64,000 nt of DNA from Deltaproteobacteria bacterium (GCA_029858505.1 JAOUEW010000005.1:1-64000), one strand, 5' to 3'. Counted from the stretch's first letter, positions 20,005 to 30,092 are shown. The notes: generated by a model not told the origin, from the sequence alone. Translations and numbers: made by a program.

Positions 20005-20573
20005 TGTTTTTCCAGCATATCCCAAAGAATTTCCTCCATTGGAAATCCCATTACGTTGTTGTACGACCCTTCAATACGAGAGACCATGGCCCCCCCCAGC
20101 CCCTGAATGCCATAGGCCCCCGCCTTGTCCAGGGGTTCTGGCAGGTTGGCATACATGGCCATCCACCAAGCCGGAAGAACGCGAAAGGTCACCCGTGTCA
20201 CCACGGCTTTGCTCACCACGTCTCCCATCAACCCATCGGCCAGGTGATAGGCCGTCACCACTTCGTGGGTGCGGCCCGACAAGTTCTCCAGCATTTCCCT
20301 GGCATGGGCGGGGTTCCGGGGTTTGCCCATCACCCGGCCTTCCAGCACCACCACGGTGTCTCCGGCCAGCACCACGTGGCCGGGGTGCTTTTCTTGGGCC
20401 CGTGCGGATTTTTCTTGGGCCAACCTCGCCGCGTGTTCCAGGGGGGCTTCTCCCGGCCGGTAAGACTCATCCACATCCGCGGGAGACGTGATGAAGGGAA
20501 ATCCAAACCGCGCCAACAACTCCGCCCGGCGGGGGCTTTCCGAGGCCAAACACAGGGGGCGCGTCAGTTTCAC
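19989..20573 (-). CDS. maf: Maf-like nucleoside triphosphate pyrophosphatase
   Basis: LCLASESPRRAELLARFGFPF...DESY...VVLAGDTVVVLEGRVMGKPRN. Confidence 0.95.
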   Translation of the reverse strand: MKLTRPLCLASESPRRAELLARFGFPFITSPADVDESYRPGEAPLEHAARLAQEKSARAQEKHPGHVVLAGDTVVVLEGRVMGKPRNPAHAREMLENLSGRTHEVVTAYHLADGLMGDVVSKAVVTRVTFRVLPAWWMAMYANLPEPLDKAGAYGIQGLGGAMVSRIEGSYNNVMGFPMEEILWDMLEKQWVIP

Positions 20574-20736
20574 GGCGAAATATCCATGGGTTACATTCTC
20601 TCTGCGGTTTCTTTCTGCGGATTATCTACGCATGGATTCCCTGTGGTTCCCCAAGTTTTTTCTCCTATCACCCTTTCATGAACCCCCCTGCCTTGGCAAG
20701 AAACGGCTCATGTTTTCTCGCTTAAGGATTTTTTCG

Positions 20737-22728
20737 TTAAGGGTTGGCGGGTGCCGTTGCCCCTTCCTCCGAAAATACTTCCTGTATCTTCTGGCGGAAC
20801 ACCCGCATCTGTTCAGCCCGAGACAGGGGAGCCGCTGGTTGAACCGCGGGCTGCCCCTCCACTCCCTCTTGTTCCTCCGTCATTTCTTCCCCGGGCACCA
20901 GACCGGCCACCGGCGGCTCCACCGTGGTAAAGAAATAGTCCAGCATTTGCTTGGCCAGGGGGGCCGCCGTGTCTCCACCGGTCACCCCGTGTTCCGCCAG
21001 CACCATCACCGACACCTGGGGATGGTAGGCGGGGGCATAGGCCACAAAAAAGGAGTGGGGAAGAAACTCGATTCCCCCCCCCAAACCCCGGCCCACCAGC
21101 TGGGTGGTTCCGGTTTTCCCGGCCACGATATACTGCCAAGACCGGGCCCGCCCCCCGGTGCCCCCCGGCGCGTTCACCACCGCCACCATGCCCTCCCGGA
21201 TGGATTGGAACAATTCCTTCGACAGCGGAAGCTGGCGGCTTTGCCGTGGAAATTCACGGGAAATGAGTTCGATGCCATTGGGGTCCTCGGCGGAAAGAAT
21301 CAGGGTGGGCCGGACCCAAAGCCCATCGTTGGCCAACACGTTCACATAGTTGAGCAGTTGCAAGGGCGTGGCGGTGTCGTACCCCTGGCCAATGGCCACC
21401 GGCAGGGTTTCACCCGGATACCAGGGCTTTTTTTTCACCCGTTCTTTCCAGGCTTTGTTGGGCAGCATTCCGGTTTTTTCGCCAGACAACTCCACCCCGG
21501 TAGGCTGCAAAAAGCCGAACATCCGCCCATATTCGTAAATGCTATCCACCCCCACCAGCAGCCCCAGGTTGTAAAAATACACGTTGCAAGAGTTCTGCAG
21601 GGCTTGCTTTAAGTTCACTTCTCCATGGCCCCGGTGGTTCCAACAATAGCGGATGTCCTTTCCCACCTTCAGGTAACCCGGACAAACAAAGGTGGTCTCT
21701 GGGGTAATCTTCCCCGAATCCAAAGCGGCGGCGGCCACCAGCATTTTGAAGGTGGAACCCGGAGGATAAGCCCCCTGGGTGGCCCGATTCATCAGGGGTT
21801 TGTCGGGGTGAGAAGAAATCGCTTCCCAATCCTTCGAATCCAACCCTTTTTGAAACAGGTTGGGGTCAAACTCGGGAAAACTTTTCATCACCAGAATTTC
21901 CCCGGTGGCGGGGCGCATCATGAGAATGACCCCCTTTTTCCCCTTCATCAGGGTAGAGGCATGGCGCTGCAACCGCTGGTCTATGGTTAACTTGAGAGTA
22001 GAACCGGGCACCGGGTCCACCGGCTTATCGATCACCTGAAGTTCCCGCCCCAGGTGGTCCACCTCCACCTGCCGACCCCCGTCGGTTCCCACCAGCATGG
22101 CGTTCCTCGACAACTCCACTCCCTGCTTTCCGGCGTTTTTACCAGACAGCAACCGGTTGGCGGGCTGGCGCTTTAGTTCTTTTTCATTCACTTCTCCCAC
22201 GTACCCCACCACGTGAGAAGCCAGGGGCCCTTCCGGGTAACTGCGTAGCGGCCGTATCTCTACCGATACCCCCGGCAGGTCCCCCTGATAGGTATCCACC
22301 ATATCCGCCATGTCTTGATCCACCGACTCCAGCAGCACCACGGGCCGGAACCGAATGGCCCCCTTGGCCGTTTCCTCCAGGCGGCGCTGCAATTCTGTTT
22401 TCGATCGGCGGGTCACCAGCGACAGGTTGGAGAGGGTCTTGTCTAGATCGGGAGAGTCTTCCCGCACCAGCAGAATGTTGTAGGTGGGAGTGCTGTTGGC
22501 CAGCGGAATGCCGTTGCGGTCCAGAATCAGCCCCCGGGGTGCCTCGTAGGGAATCACCCGGATGCGGTTTCCCATGGCCAGCACATGGAATTCCTCGTAG
22601 TAAATGACCTGCATGAACCACGCCCGCAAAATCAGCACGGCAAACAGCAGCAACAGGGCTCCACTGAGAAACCGCAGCCGCTCGCGGAATAAAGAAATCT
22701 CTTCGTTCGACAACAGGGAGAATTTCAT
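20737..22728 (-). CDS. mrdA: Penicillin-binding protein 2
   Basis: PRGLILDRNGIPLANSTPTYN, transpeptidase GAYPPGSTFKMLVAAAAL, GKTGTTQ; upstream of mreBCD. Confidence 0.95.
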   Translation of the reverse strand: MKFSLLSNEEISLFRERLRFLSGALLLLFAVLILRAWFMQVIYYEEFHVLAMGNRIRVIPYEAPRGLILDRNGIPLANSTPTYNILLVREDSPDLDKTLSNLSLVTRRSKTELQRRLEETAKGAIRFRPVVLLESVDQDMADMVDTYQGDLPGVSVEIRPLRSYPEGPLASHVVGYVGEVNEKELKRQPANRLLSGKNAGKQGVELSRNAMLVGTDGGRQVEVDHLGRELQVIDKPVDPVPGSTLKLTIDQRLQRHASTLMKGKKGVILMMRPATGEILVMKSFPEFDPNLFQKGLDSKDWEAISSHPDKPLMNRATQGAYPPGSTFKMLVAAAALDSGKITPETTFVCPGYLKVGKDIRYCWNHRGHGEVNLKQALQNSCNVYFYNLGLLVGVDSIYEYGRMFGFLQPTGVELSGEKTGMLPNKAWKERVKKKPWYPGETLPVAIGQGYDTATPLQLLNYVNVLANDGLWVRPTLILSAEDPNGIELISREFPRQSRQLPLSKELFQSIREGMVAVVNAPGGTGGRARSWQYIVAGKTGTTQLVGRGLGGGIEFLPHSFFVAYAPAYHPQVSVMVLAEHGVTGGDTAAPLAKQMLDYFFTTVEPPVAGLVPGEEMTEEQEGVEGQPAVQPAAPLSRAEQMRVFRQKIQEVFSEEGATAPANP

Positions 22729-22733
22729 CCCCT

Positions 22734-23222
22734 TTAATCCCTTTCCACCAGCCGCGCCAGGCGGGTAAGCAGCCACAACGCCGGAAACGTGAGAACACCG
22801 TTATACAACGCCACCGGAAGGGTGAGGTGGAAAAACCAGCCCATCACCGGAATTTGCCCCTCCACCACCCGCAGAATGGCCAGTGCCATCAGCCCCTCGG
22901 CCAGGGTGAGCAGGCTGACCAGCAGGGCAATGAACAGCCAGTTGTTTTCAAAAAAAGACCGCCCCCCCACGTAGGCCAGCCCGGCGGTGCCCAGGAACGA
23001 CAGCCCATACACCCCCAGCATTCCGTGAGAGTAGGCATCTTGGCTCAGCCCAGCCAGGCAGGCAAACACCAGCATGCCGGGGCTAATCCACCGCATGGCG
23101 CTCAAAATCACGCCCATCAGCAGCAGATTGGGTTTCACCCCCCACACCGAAAACGTTTGAATGGCGGAGGTCTGCACCCAAATGAGGAGAAGACCCGATA
23201 GCAGCAGAAGAATCCGTTTCAT
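22734..23222 (-). CDS. mreD: Rod shape-determining protein MreD
   Basis: Small polytopic membrane protein between mreC and mrdA. Confidence 0.88.
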   Translation of the reverse strand: MKRILLLLSGLLLIWVQTSAIQTFSVWGVKPNLLLMGVILSAMRWISPGMLVFACLAGLSQDAYSHGMLGVYGLSFLGTAGLAYVGGRSFFENNWLFIALLVSLLTLAEGLMALAILRVVEGQIPVMGWFFHLTLPVALYNGVLTFPALWLLTRLARLVERD

Positions 23223-24118
23223 GGGGCGGTAAACAAGGGTGCGGAGGGGCCATGGGCGGGGGGCTTCATCACGAACACCCCTTCCAGGCGGTTGAAATTC
23301 ACGGCCGGGGCCACTTCGGCGTGCAAAAACAACTCATGCTTGCGTTGATACACCCTCAACACAGTGCCCACCAGCAGCCCCTTGGGAAACACCCCCCCCA
23401 TGCCGCTGGTAATCACCCGGTCTCCCGGCTGAATATCGGCCTGGGGCCGAATGCGTTCCACGTCCAGGCCATCCCCCCCTCCAACGGCCAAACCTTTTTC
23501 CGGAGAATCCAGCCCCAGGTTGTTTTCCCGGCCAAACACCATCATTCGCTCCCGGGTGCGCTGAATGAGCACCGGCAAGGCGTGGCGGCGGTCCACAATC
23601 AGCTGCACCACGGCGGTTTGGGGGGTTACCGACTGCACCCGGCCCACCACGCCCTCCCGCAGCACCACGGGATAATTGTGGCGGAAGCCATATTGGGCCC
23701 CTTTGTTAATCACCACCACGTGGTGGTAGTTGTCGGCCGATTCGCCAATCACTTCGGAATATTCTTTGTCTTGGGGGGTCTGCTCTTGGAACTTCAACTG
23801 CTCGCGCAGCAGGTTGAATTGAACCGAATCGTTGATGTATTGGTTCAATTGCTCTTCCATGGCCATCACCTGGTTTTTCAGGCGAACGTTTTCCTCCTGC
23901 AGCCGCACCAGGTTCACGTAGTCGTCTTTCACCTGCTGCACCTGGCCGGTAAGGGAGGAGTAGGTTTGCTGGGCCGGAGACACCACCAGCCCCAAACCGT
24001 CTTGCAGCAAATACTCCACCCCAGGCCGCTGCACGCGCAGCGACAGCAGGCCCGCCATGGCCAGGGCCAGCACCAACCCGGTAATCAACACCTGCTGCTG
24101 GCGAAATAAATCGAACAT
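23219..24118 (-). CDS. mreC: Rod shape-determining protein MreC
   Basis: N-term TM, coiled coil, VVINKGAQYGFRHNYPVVLREGVVGRVQSVTPQTAVVQLIVDRRHALPV. Confidence 0.95.
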   Translation of the reverse strand: MFDLFRQQQVLITGLVLALAMAGLLSLRVQRPGVEYLLQDGLGLVVSPAQQTYSSLTGQVQQVKDDYVNLVRLQEENVRLKNQVMAMEEQLNQYINDSVQFNLLREQLKFQEQTPQDKEYSEVIGESADNYHHVVVINKGAQYGFRHNYPVVLREGVVGRVQSVTPQTAVVQLIVDRRHALPVLIQRTRERMMVFGRENNLGLDSPEKGLAVGGGDGLDVERIRPQADIQPGDRVITSGMGGVFPKGLLVGTVLRVYQRKHELFLHAEVAPAVNFNRLEGVFVMKPPAHGPSAPLFTAP

Positions 24119-24123
24119 GCCGG

Positions 24124-25200
24124 TTAAGACTCCTTGCCAGAAGATTCGTTGAGCAGGGCCATGGCCCCCTTGACCAAAATATTCAGCGGATCGGCCGAAA
24201 GATAGAACGGCAGGCCAAAACGTTCGCTTAAATACTGGGCGGTTCCGGCCAGCAGGGCCCCTCCCCCCACCAGCATCACCCCATCGGTGGAAATGTCCCG
24301 GCAAATTTCCGGGTCTAAGCCGCTGAACCCCTGCTGAATGGCCCCCACCACCGGTTCAAAAGCATCTAGCAGGGCATCTCTCACTTCGTTGTCGTCCAGC
24401 AGAAATTTCTTGCCCTGCCCCCCAGGGCCTGGGCTGCCCTGCAAAACCGTTTGCAAGGGTTTTTCTTGGGGATACAGGGAGCCAATCTCTTTTTTCACCC
24501 GCTCGGCGAAAGAAAGCTCTACGGGAATATGGTATGCCGATTCGATGTAGGCCGCCAAGGCCCGGTCCAGGTCTTCTCCCCCCACTGGCCGGGAGTGGTG
24601 GTGCACCAGTTGCCCCATGGAAATCACCCCCAGGGTGGTGCGCCCGCCCCCTAGATCAATCACCATTCTCCCACGGGGGGCTTGAATTTCCCACCCCGCC
24701 CCCCGGGCGGCGGCCAGGGGAATGGACAGCGGCTTCACCGTTCCCCCGGCCAGGGGCTGGGTCAGTTCAAACAGCAGGTATTGCTGCTCCATGTTTTGGC
24801 CGGGGTCCACCAACAGCCCCCCCAAGCCCCGGCCCTGCCACAACGGCGGCTGGCCGCCCCGCACTTGGCGGTACATGGCCCGCAACAGCATATCCATGGC
24901 GGCCCGTTCGGCCACCTGGCCATGGTCCATGGGGCTCACCATACGCACCGTTTCCGGCCAGCTGTCGTCCCAGCGCAGGGCGCCAGAGCCATAGGCCGCC
25001 ATCGACAGCCGAACCTCGCCCTTTCCACCCTTTCCAGAGCGTTCCTCGTTCAGGGCCACCCGGGTGGGGCAGCGCAGCAAAAAACCGTTTTGTCGAGAAG
25101 CCAATACGGTATGGGTTGTACCCGCGTCAATGACCAGGTCGCCACGGCTGAACCATTCCACGTGTGGTTTGAAGCCTTCCTGCAGAAAAGGGGAAATCAT
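24124..25200 (-). CDS. mreB: MreB-family actin homologue, divergent
   Basis: DLVIDAGTTHTVLAS phosphate-1, MVIDLGGGRTTLGVISMG phosphate-2, GVMLVGGGALLAGTAQYL adenosine motif; heads mreCD-mrdA. Confidence 0.85.
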   Translation of the reverse strand: MISPFLQEGFKPHVEWFSRGDLVIDAGTTHTVLASRQNGFLLRCPTRVALNEERSGKGGKGEVRLSMAAYGSGALRWDDSWPETVRMVSPMDHGQVAERAAMDMLLRAMYRQVRGGQPPLWQGRGLGGLLVDPGQNMEQQYLLFELTQPLAGGTVKPLSIPLAAARGAGWEIQAPRGRMVIDLGGGRTTLGVISMGQLVHHHSRPVGGEDLDRALAAYIESAYHIPVELSFAERVKKEIGSLYPQEKPLQTVLQGSPGPGGQGKKFLLDDNEVRDALLDAFEPVVGAIQQGFSGLDPEICRDISTDGVMLVGGGALLAGTAQYLSERFGLPFYLSADPLNILVKGAMALLNESSGKES

Positions 25201-25338
25201 GGAGATTGGAACCTTGGATGATTGTTTTTTTTACCAAATTTCTCCAGGGCTCACAAGGGGGCTGGGCAGAAACAGGCCCATGGGCCTGGGGGCTTGACAG
25301 GGTGGGGGCACATTCTTCATTCTAGTTGGATATCTTTG

Positions 25339-25411
25339 GGCCAGATAGCTCAGTTGGTAGAGCAAGGGACTGAAAATCCCTGTGTCCTCAGTTCGATTCT
25401 GAGTCTGGCCA
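25339..25411 (+). tRNA. tRNA-Phe (GAA)
   Basis: GGCCAGA...TCTGGCC acceptor stem, AGCTCAGTTGGTAGAGC D-arm, AGGGACTGAAAATCCCT anticodon arm (GAA), CTCAGTTCGATTCTGAG T-arm; CCA not encoded. Confidence 0.97.
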
Positions 25412-25585
25412 CTTCGATTTCAGGGAAACTTCGGTTTCAGGGGAGACGTCCTCCACGCCATCCTCCCCGTTTTTCTTGCGCTTTATTTTCTTGTTTTTTC
25501 TTTCTCGTGCTTTGTCGCTGTTTTTTTGTTCGGCCAGCCACTTCCTGGGTTCAACTCTCCACCCCCTTATCTCTCCAGGTCAATC

Positions 25586-26446
25586 ATGATGATCGGCATC
25601 ATCGGGGGCAGCGGGTTATACAACCTAGACGGCATGGAAGACCTGCGGGAGGTCACCCTCACCACCCCCTTCGGCAATCCCTCTGGGCCCTATACCACGG
25701 GCCGGTTGCATGGCCGCCCGGTGGCTTTTCTGGCCCGCCATGGGGCGGGTCACCGGCTCACCCCCTCGGAAATTCCCTACAAGGCCAACATTTGGGGGCT
25801 GAAAAAGCTGGGGGCCACCCACCTGATCGCCATCTCCGCGGTGGGCAGCCTGAAAGAAAGCATCGAGCCCGGCCACATTGTGTTCCCCGACCAATTCATC
25901 GACCGCACCCGCCTGCGAGACTCCACCTTCTTTGGCCGGGGAGTCGTGGCCCACGTGCAGTTCGGCGACCCCGTTTGCCCCCATTTGTTCAAACAGCTGG
26001 TGAGCGCTGGCAAGCAGGTTGGCGCCGTTTGCCACCCTGGGGGGACCTACCTGTGCATGGAAGGCCCGGCCTTTTCCACCCGGGCGGAATCCAACCTATA
26101 CCGCTCCTGGGGGGCGTCGGTCATTGGCATGACCAACCTGCAAGAAGCCAAATTGGCCCGGGAAGCCGAACTGTGCTTCGGCACCATTGCCCTTTCCACC
26201 GACTACGACTGCTGGCACGAAAGCAACGAACAGGTCACTATCGAGGCCGTGCTAGAGGTGATGCGCAAAAACGTGGAAACCGCCAAACGCATTTTGGCCG
26301 TCGCCATCGCTGGCTTGGGCGAAGACCGCCCCTGCCCCTGTCCATCCGCCGTGAAAAATGCTATTGTCACCCCACCTGACCGCATTCCGCGGGAAACCCT
26401 GCGGGATCTGGAACCCATCCTGGGGAAATACATTCCATCGGTCTGA
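25586..26446 (+). CDS. mtnP: S-methyl-5'-thioadenosine phosphorylase
   Basis: MMIGIIGGSGLYNLDGMED...FLARHGAGHRLTPSEIPYKANIWGLKKLG...EGPAFSTRAESNLYRSWGASVIGMTNL. Confidence 0.95.
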   Translation: MMIGIIGGSGLYNLDGMEDLREVTLTTPFGNPSGPYTTGRLHGRPVAFLARHGAGHRLTPSEIPYKANIWGLKKLGATHLIAISAVGSLKESIEPGHIVFPDQFIDRTRLRDSTFFGRGVVAHVQFGDPVCPHLFKQLVSAGKQVGAVCHPGGTYLCMEGPAFSTRAESNLYRSWGASVIGMTNLQEAKLAREAELCFGTIALSTDYDCWHESNEQVTIEAVLEVMRKNVETAKRILAVAIAGLGEDRPCPCPSAVKNAIVTPPDRIPRETLRDLEPILGKYIPSV

Positions 26447-26470
26447 CCCCTTTCTCTTCGCTGAAACACC

Positions 26471-27220
26471 ATGGCAAACCAAGCCCAACGGGTCAAAGAA
26501 GTTTGTCAATCCATAGGCGCCCGGCTGAAAGCCGGCCGTGAGGCCAAAGGGCTAAGCCTGAACGATATTGCCGCCAACACCCGCATCAACCAAAACTTCC
26601 TGAAAAAAATCGAGGTGGGTGACCACAATGGATTGCCCGCCCCCGCCTTTGTGCGTGGGTTTATCCGCAATTACGCAAGGGTGGTGGGCATTTCTCCCGA
26701 TGACCTGCTGTACGATTACGCCCGCCTGCTGCGGTTGACGGACACGGAAGAGGAAGAGAACTTGTCTCCCCCCCAAGAGTTAAAGCAGCCCGGCTTTACC
26801 CTAACCATGCCCCCCGCCCAAATGGTGGCCCTGGGCTTGGCGGGGCTGGCCTTGGTGTGGGGTGTCATCTATCTGTTCAGCCCCAAAGCCAACACCCCAG
26901 AACCCGTGGCTTCCAGCCAGACCGAACCCCAGACTGCCCCAACCCCTTCGCCCGCGATGAGCGGCAAAGCCCTGGTGTTGTCGGTGAAAGGGGTAGAAGC
27001 CACCTGGCTGCGCATTACCCCAGACAAAGGCACCCCCCTGGATGTGCTGGTGGGGGCCGGGCAAACCAAGGAATATGGCGCCGACCGGGAATTTCACCTG
27101 ACCATCGGCCGGGCCGGGGGAATCACCGCCACCCTGAACGGGCAGCCAGTGCGGCTGCCCACCCGCAACGATCAACTGGTTCCAGACCTGTTGCTAAACC
27201 GCCAAAGCGTAGGGCGGTAA
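26471..27220 (+). CDS. rodZ: RodZ-like HTH/TM cytoskeletal protein
   Basis: IGARLKAGREAKGLSLNDIAANTRINQNFLKKIE...FVRGFIRNYARVVGI, single TM, DUF4115-like C-term. Confidence 0.88.
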   Translation: MANQAQRVKEVCQSIGARLKAGREAKGLSLNDIAANTRINQNFLKKIEVGDHNGLPAPAFVRGFIRNYARVVGISPDDLLYDYARLLRLTDTEEEENLSPPQELKQPGFTLTMPPAQMVALGLAGLALVWGVIYLFSPKANTPEPVASSQTEPQTAPTPSPAMSGKALVLSVKGVEATWLRITPDKGTPLDVLVGAGQTKEYGADREFHLTIGRAGGITATLNGQPVRLPTRNDQLVPDLLLNRQSVGR

Positions 27221-27248
27221 TTTTCTCTCTTTCCGGGGCCCCCGCCCG

Positions 27249-27812
27249 GTGATGATTCTCATCCTCGACAACCAAGACTCCTTCACCTGGAACCTGGCCC
27301 AAGCCTTGGGGGCCCTGGGGGCCCGCACCCAGGTGGTCTCTAGCCAAGAGATGACGCTGGAAGACCTGGCCCAGGCGGCCCCCCAGGGTTTGGTGCTGTC
27401 GGCGGGTCCGGGCCGGCCATCCCAGGCGGGCCTCTGCCTGCAGGCCATCGCCCGGTTTCACCCCCATCTGCCCATGCTGGGGGTGTGCCTGGGCCACCAA
27501 TGCCTGGGAGAAGCCTTTGGGGCTGAATTGACCCGGGCCCAGCGCCCGCTCCACGGGCAAACCGTCCAGATTCGCCACGACAACGGCTGGCTGTTTCAGG
27601 GGCTGGACAGCCCCTTCACCGCGGGGCGCTACAACTCTCTCATTCTCTCCGCCCCTCCCCAGGGCTGGCTGGCCGCCGCCTGGGATGACCAGGGGGAACT
27701 GATGGCCATGACCCACCCCACCCTGCCCCTGGCGGGGGTGCAATTCCACCCCGAATCCTTTCTCACCCCCCAGGGCGCCCTGATTTTTCGGAATTTTTTG
27801 GCCCGCTGCTGA
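27249..27812 (+). CDS. pabA: Glutamine amidotransferase, anthranilate/ADC synthase component II
   Basis: ILDNQDSFTWNLAQ, LSAGPGRPSQAG, LGVCLGHQCLGEAFG, GVQFHPESFLTPQG. Confidence 0.85.
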   Translation: MMILILDNQDSFTWNLAQALGALGARTQVVSSQEMTLEDLAQAAPQGLVLSAGPGRPSQAGLCLQAIARFHPHLPMLGVCLGHQCLGEAFGAELTRAQRPLHGQTVQIRHDNGWLFQGLDSPFTAGRYNSLILSAPPQGWLAAAWDDQGELMAMTHPTLPLAGVQFHPESFLTPQGALIFRNFLARC

Positions 27813-28003
27813 CGCCCCCCCAGACTGTCACAGCCCCATGTGACTGTAATTGTCTGACAAATCAACAGATTGGCATTGCGCTTTTAGAAAAGGGCAGATA
27901 GATTGAAGGAAGGATTGGCCCAGCAGAAAAAGAGAAAAAATAGATCGGAAAGATTAAGGAACTGAAGGACAGTGAGCGTACAACTGGCTTGCAAAGGAGC
28001 CCC

Positions 28004-29164
28004 GTGGATATTCAATTAACCAATGATGAAATTGGCCGCTACAGCCGCCACCTGACCCTGCCCCAGGTGGGCATGGCGGGCCAGAAAAAAATGAAGGCCG
28101 CCCGCGTGCTGTTGATCGGCGCCGGGGGGCTGGGTTCTCCCCTGGGGCTGTATTTGGGGGCCGCGGGCATTGGGCACCTGGGCATTATGGACCACGACAC
28201 GGTGGATGTGTCGAACCTGCACCGGCAGGTGGCCCACGGCACCAAAGACGCCGGGCGGCCCAAGGTGGAATCCATCAAAGACACCATCACCAACATCAAT
28301 CCCCTGATTGAGGTAACCACCTATCAGGAGCGCCTGACCCGCGACAACGCCCTGAGGATTTTCCAAGACTACGACGTCATCGTGGACGGTTCCGATAACT
28401 TTGCCACCCGCTACCTGACCAACGACGCGGCGTTCTTCGCCCAAAAGCCCTTGGTGTACGGCTCCATCTTCATGTTCGAAGGCCAGATCACGGTGTTCCA
28501 CCCCCACGGGGGCGGGCCCTGCTATCGCTGCCTGTACTCCAGCCCGCCCCCGGCGGCGCTGGTGCCCAGCTGAGCGGAGGCTGGCGTCCTGGGCGTGCTC
28601 CCGGGAACGGTTGGACTGCTGATGGCGACCGAAACGGTCAAACTCATCATGGGGATCGGCAAGACCCTCACCGGGCGGCTGCTGCTGTTCGATGCCCTGC
28701 GCATGTCGTTCAAAGACGTGAAGCTGAAGCGCAACACCGACTGCGAACTGTGCGGCGACAAGCCCAGCATCAAAGAGCTGATTGACTACGTGGCCTTCTG
28801 CGATGTGCAGATGCCCAAGGTGAAAGAGCCCGAGCTAAACTTGGCCGAGGTGGAAATCTCTCCCCAGGAATTCCGCGGCATTCTGGATTCGGGGAAAAAA
28901 CTCACCGTGCTCGACGTGCGCGAGCCCTTCGAGTGGGACATTGCCCATATTCCCCCGGCCCGGCTGACGCCGCTCAGCCAGTTCGACAACTTCATCGCCG
29001 AATTGAACCCGGAGGAGGACATCTACTTGTATTGCTACAAGGGCAAGCGCTCTATCACCGCGCTGAAAAAACTGAAGGCCAAGGGGTTCACCAAACTAAA
29101 AAGCGTGGCCGGGGGTATCGACCGCTACGCCCAGGAAGTTGACCCCGACATGCCCAGGTATTAA
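28004..29164 (+). CDS. moeB: MoeB/ThiF-type E1 adenylyltransferase-rhodanese fusion with in-frame UGA (28571-28573) at a conserved Cys; candidate selenoprotein
   Basis: ORFs 27989-28573 and 28595-29164 are in one frame and join as ...CYRCLYSSPPPAALVPS-[UGA]-AEAGVLGVLPGTVGLLMATETVKLI...; GTG start at 28004 after aaaggag; rhodanese CYKGKRS. Confidence 0.88.
28585..28609 (+). promoter_or_regulatory. SECIS-like hairpin immediately downstream of the in-frame UGA
   Basis: CCUGGG (28588-28593) - loop CGUGCU - CCCGGG (28600-28605), extendable by CGU/ACG with a bulged A; loop begins 21 nt after UGA and contains GU. Confidence 0.5.
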
Positions 29165-29248
29165 CCGCAGGCAAAATCGTTTCTTATTTCCTTTTCAAGC
29201 ACGGCTTCGGCCGTGCTTTTTTTTCACCCGCTATTCATTCCCCAACAA

Positions 29249-30092
29249 CACCCCTCCCTGCCGCCTTTCAGGCGGCTGTCCCTCCCCATTCGGAGAGGGA
29301 CAATACGGCTTAGGCCGAAGGGTGGAGAATAAAATCCGTTCAGTTGATGAAGCCGGAAGGAAGCAGGCTACGCCCAAACGCCATTGAACTCCCCCCCTCT
29401 TCGGGAGAGGGGGGCGGGGGGTGAGGTCTCATCCAGCGGAGAATGGGCCTCACCCCGCCCGCTGTCGCGGGCTGCCCCTTGACTCGAAGCCATCGGCTAT
29501 TCCATTCATCCGTGCGGAAAGTGAACACTGTACGGCAGCAAGCGCATTACTTTTCGGATTCGAGTTGCTTCCCGTACAGCACCCCTCCCTGATGTCCTTC
29601 GGACGGCTGTCCCTCCCCATTCGGAGAGGGACAATACGGCTTAGGCCGAAGGGTGGAGAATAAAATCCGTTCAGTTGATGAAGCCGGAAGGAAGCAGGCT
29701 ACGCCCAAACGCCATTGAACTCCCCCTCTCTTCGGGAGAGGGGGGCGGGGGGTGAGGTCTCATCCAGCGGAGAATGGGCCTCACCCCGCCCGCTGTCGCG
29801 GGCTGCCCCTTGACTCGAAGCCATCGGCTATTCCGTTCATCCGTGCGGAAAGTGAACACTGAACGGCAGCAAGCGCATAATTTTGCGGATTCGAGTTGCT
29901 TCCCGAACAGCACCCCTCCCTGCCGCCCTTCAGGCGGCTGTCCCTCCCCATTCGGAGAGGGACAATACGGCTTAGGCCGAAGGGTGGAGAATAAAATCCG
30001 TTCGGATGATTCAGCCGGAAGGAAGCAGGCTACGCCCAAACGCCATTGAACTCCCCCTCTCTTCGGGAGAGGGGGGCGGGGGGTGAGGTGTT
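29249..30092. repeat. Tandem array, ~331-bp unit, about 2.5 copies, built on the dispersed repeat
   Basis: 'cccctccctg' unit starts at 29251, 29582 and 29913; 'aggctacgcccaaacgccattgaactcccc' repeated in each. Confidence 0.93.

Noticed and set aside
28004-29164. UGA decoded generally as Trp (code 4/25) instead of Sec
   Set aside because: Many genes here end in functional TGA within ATGA overlaps, and conserved Trp use TGG
29249-30092. CRISPR array
   Set aside because: Units are 331 bp and contiguous without unique spacers; no cas genes
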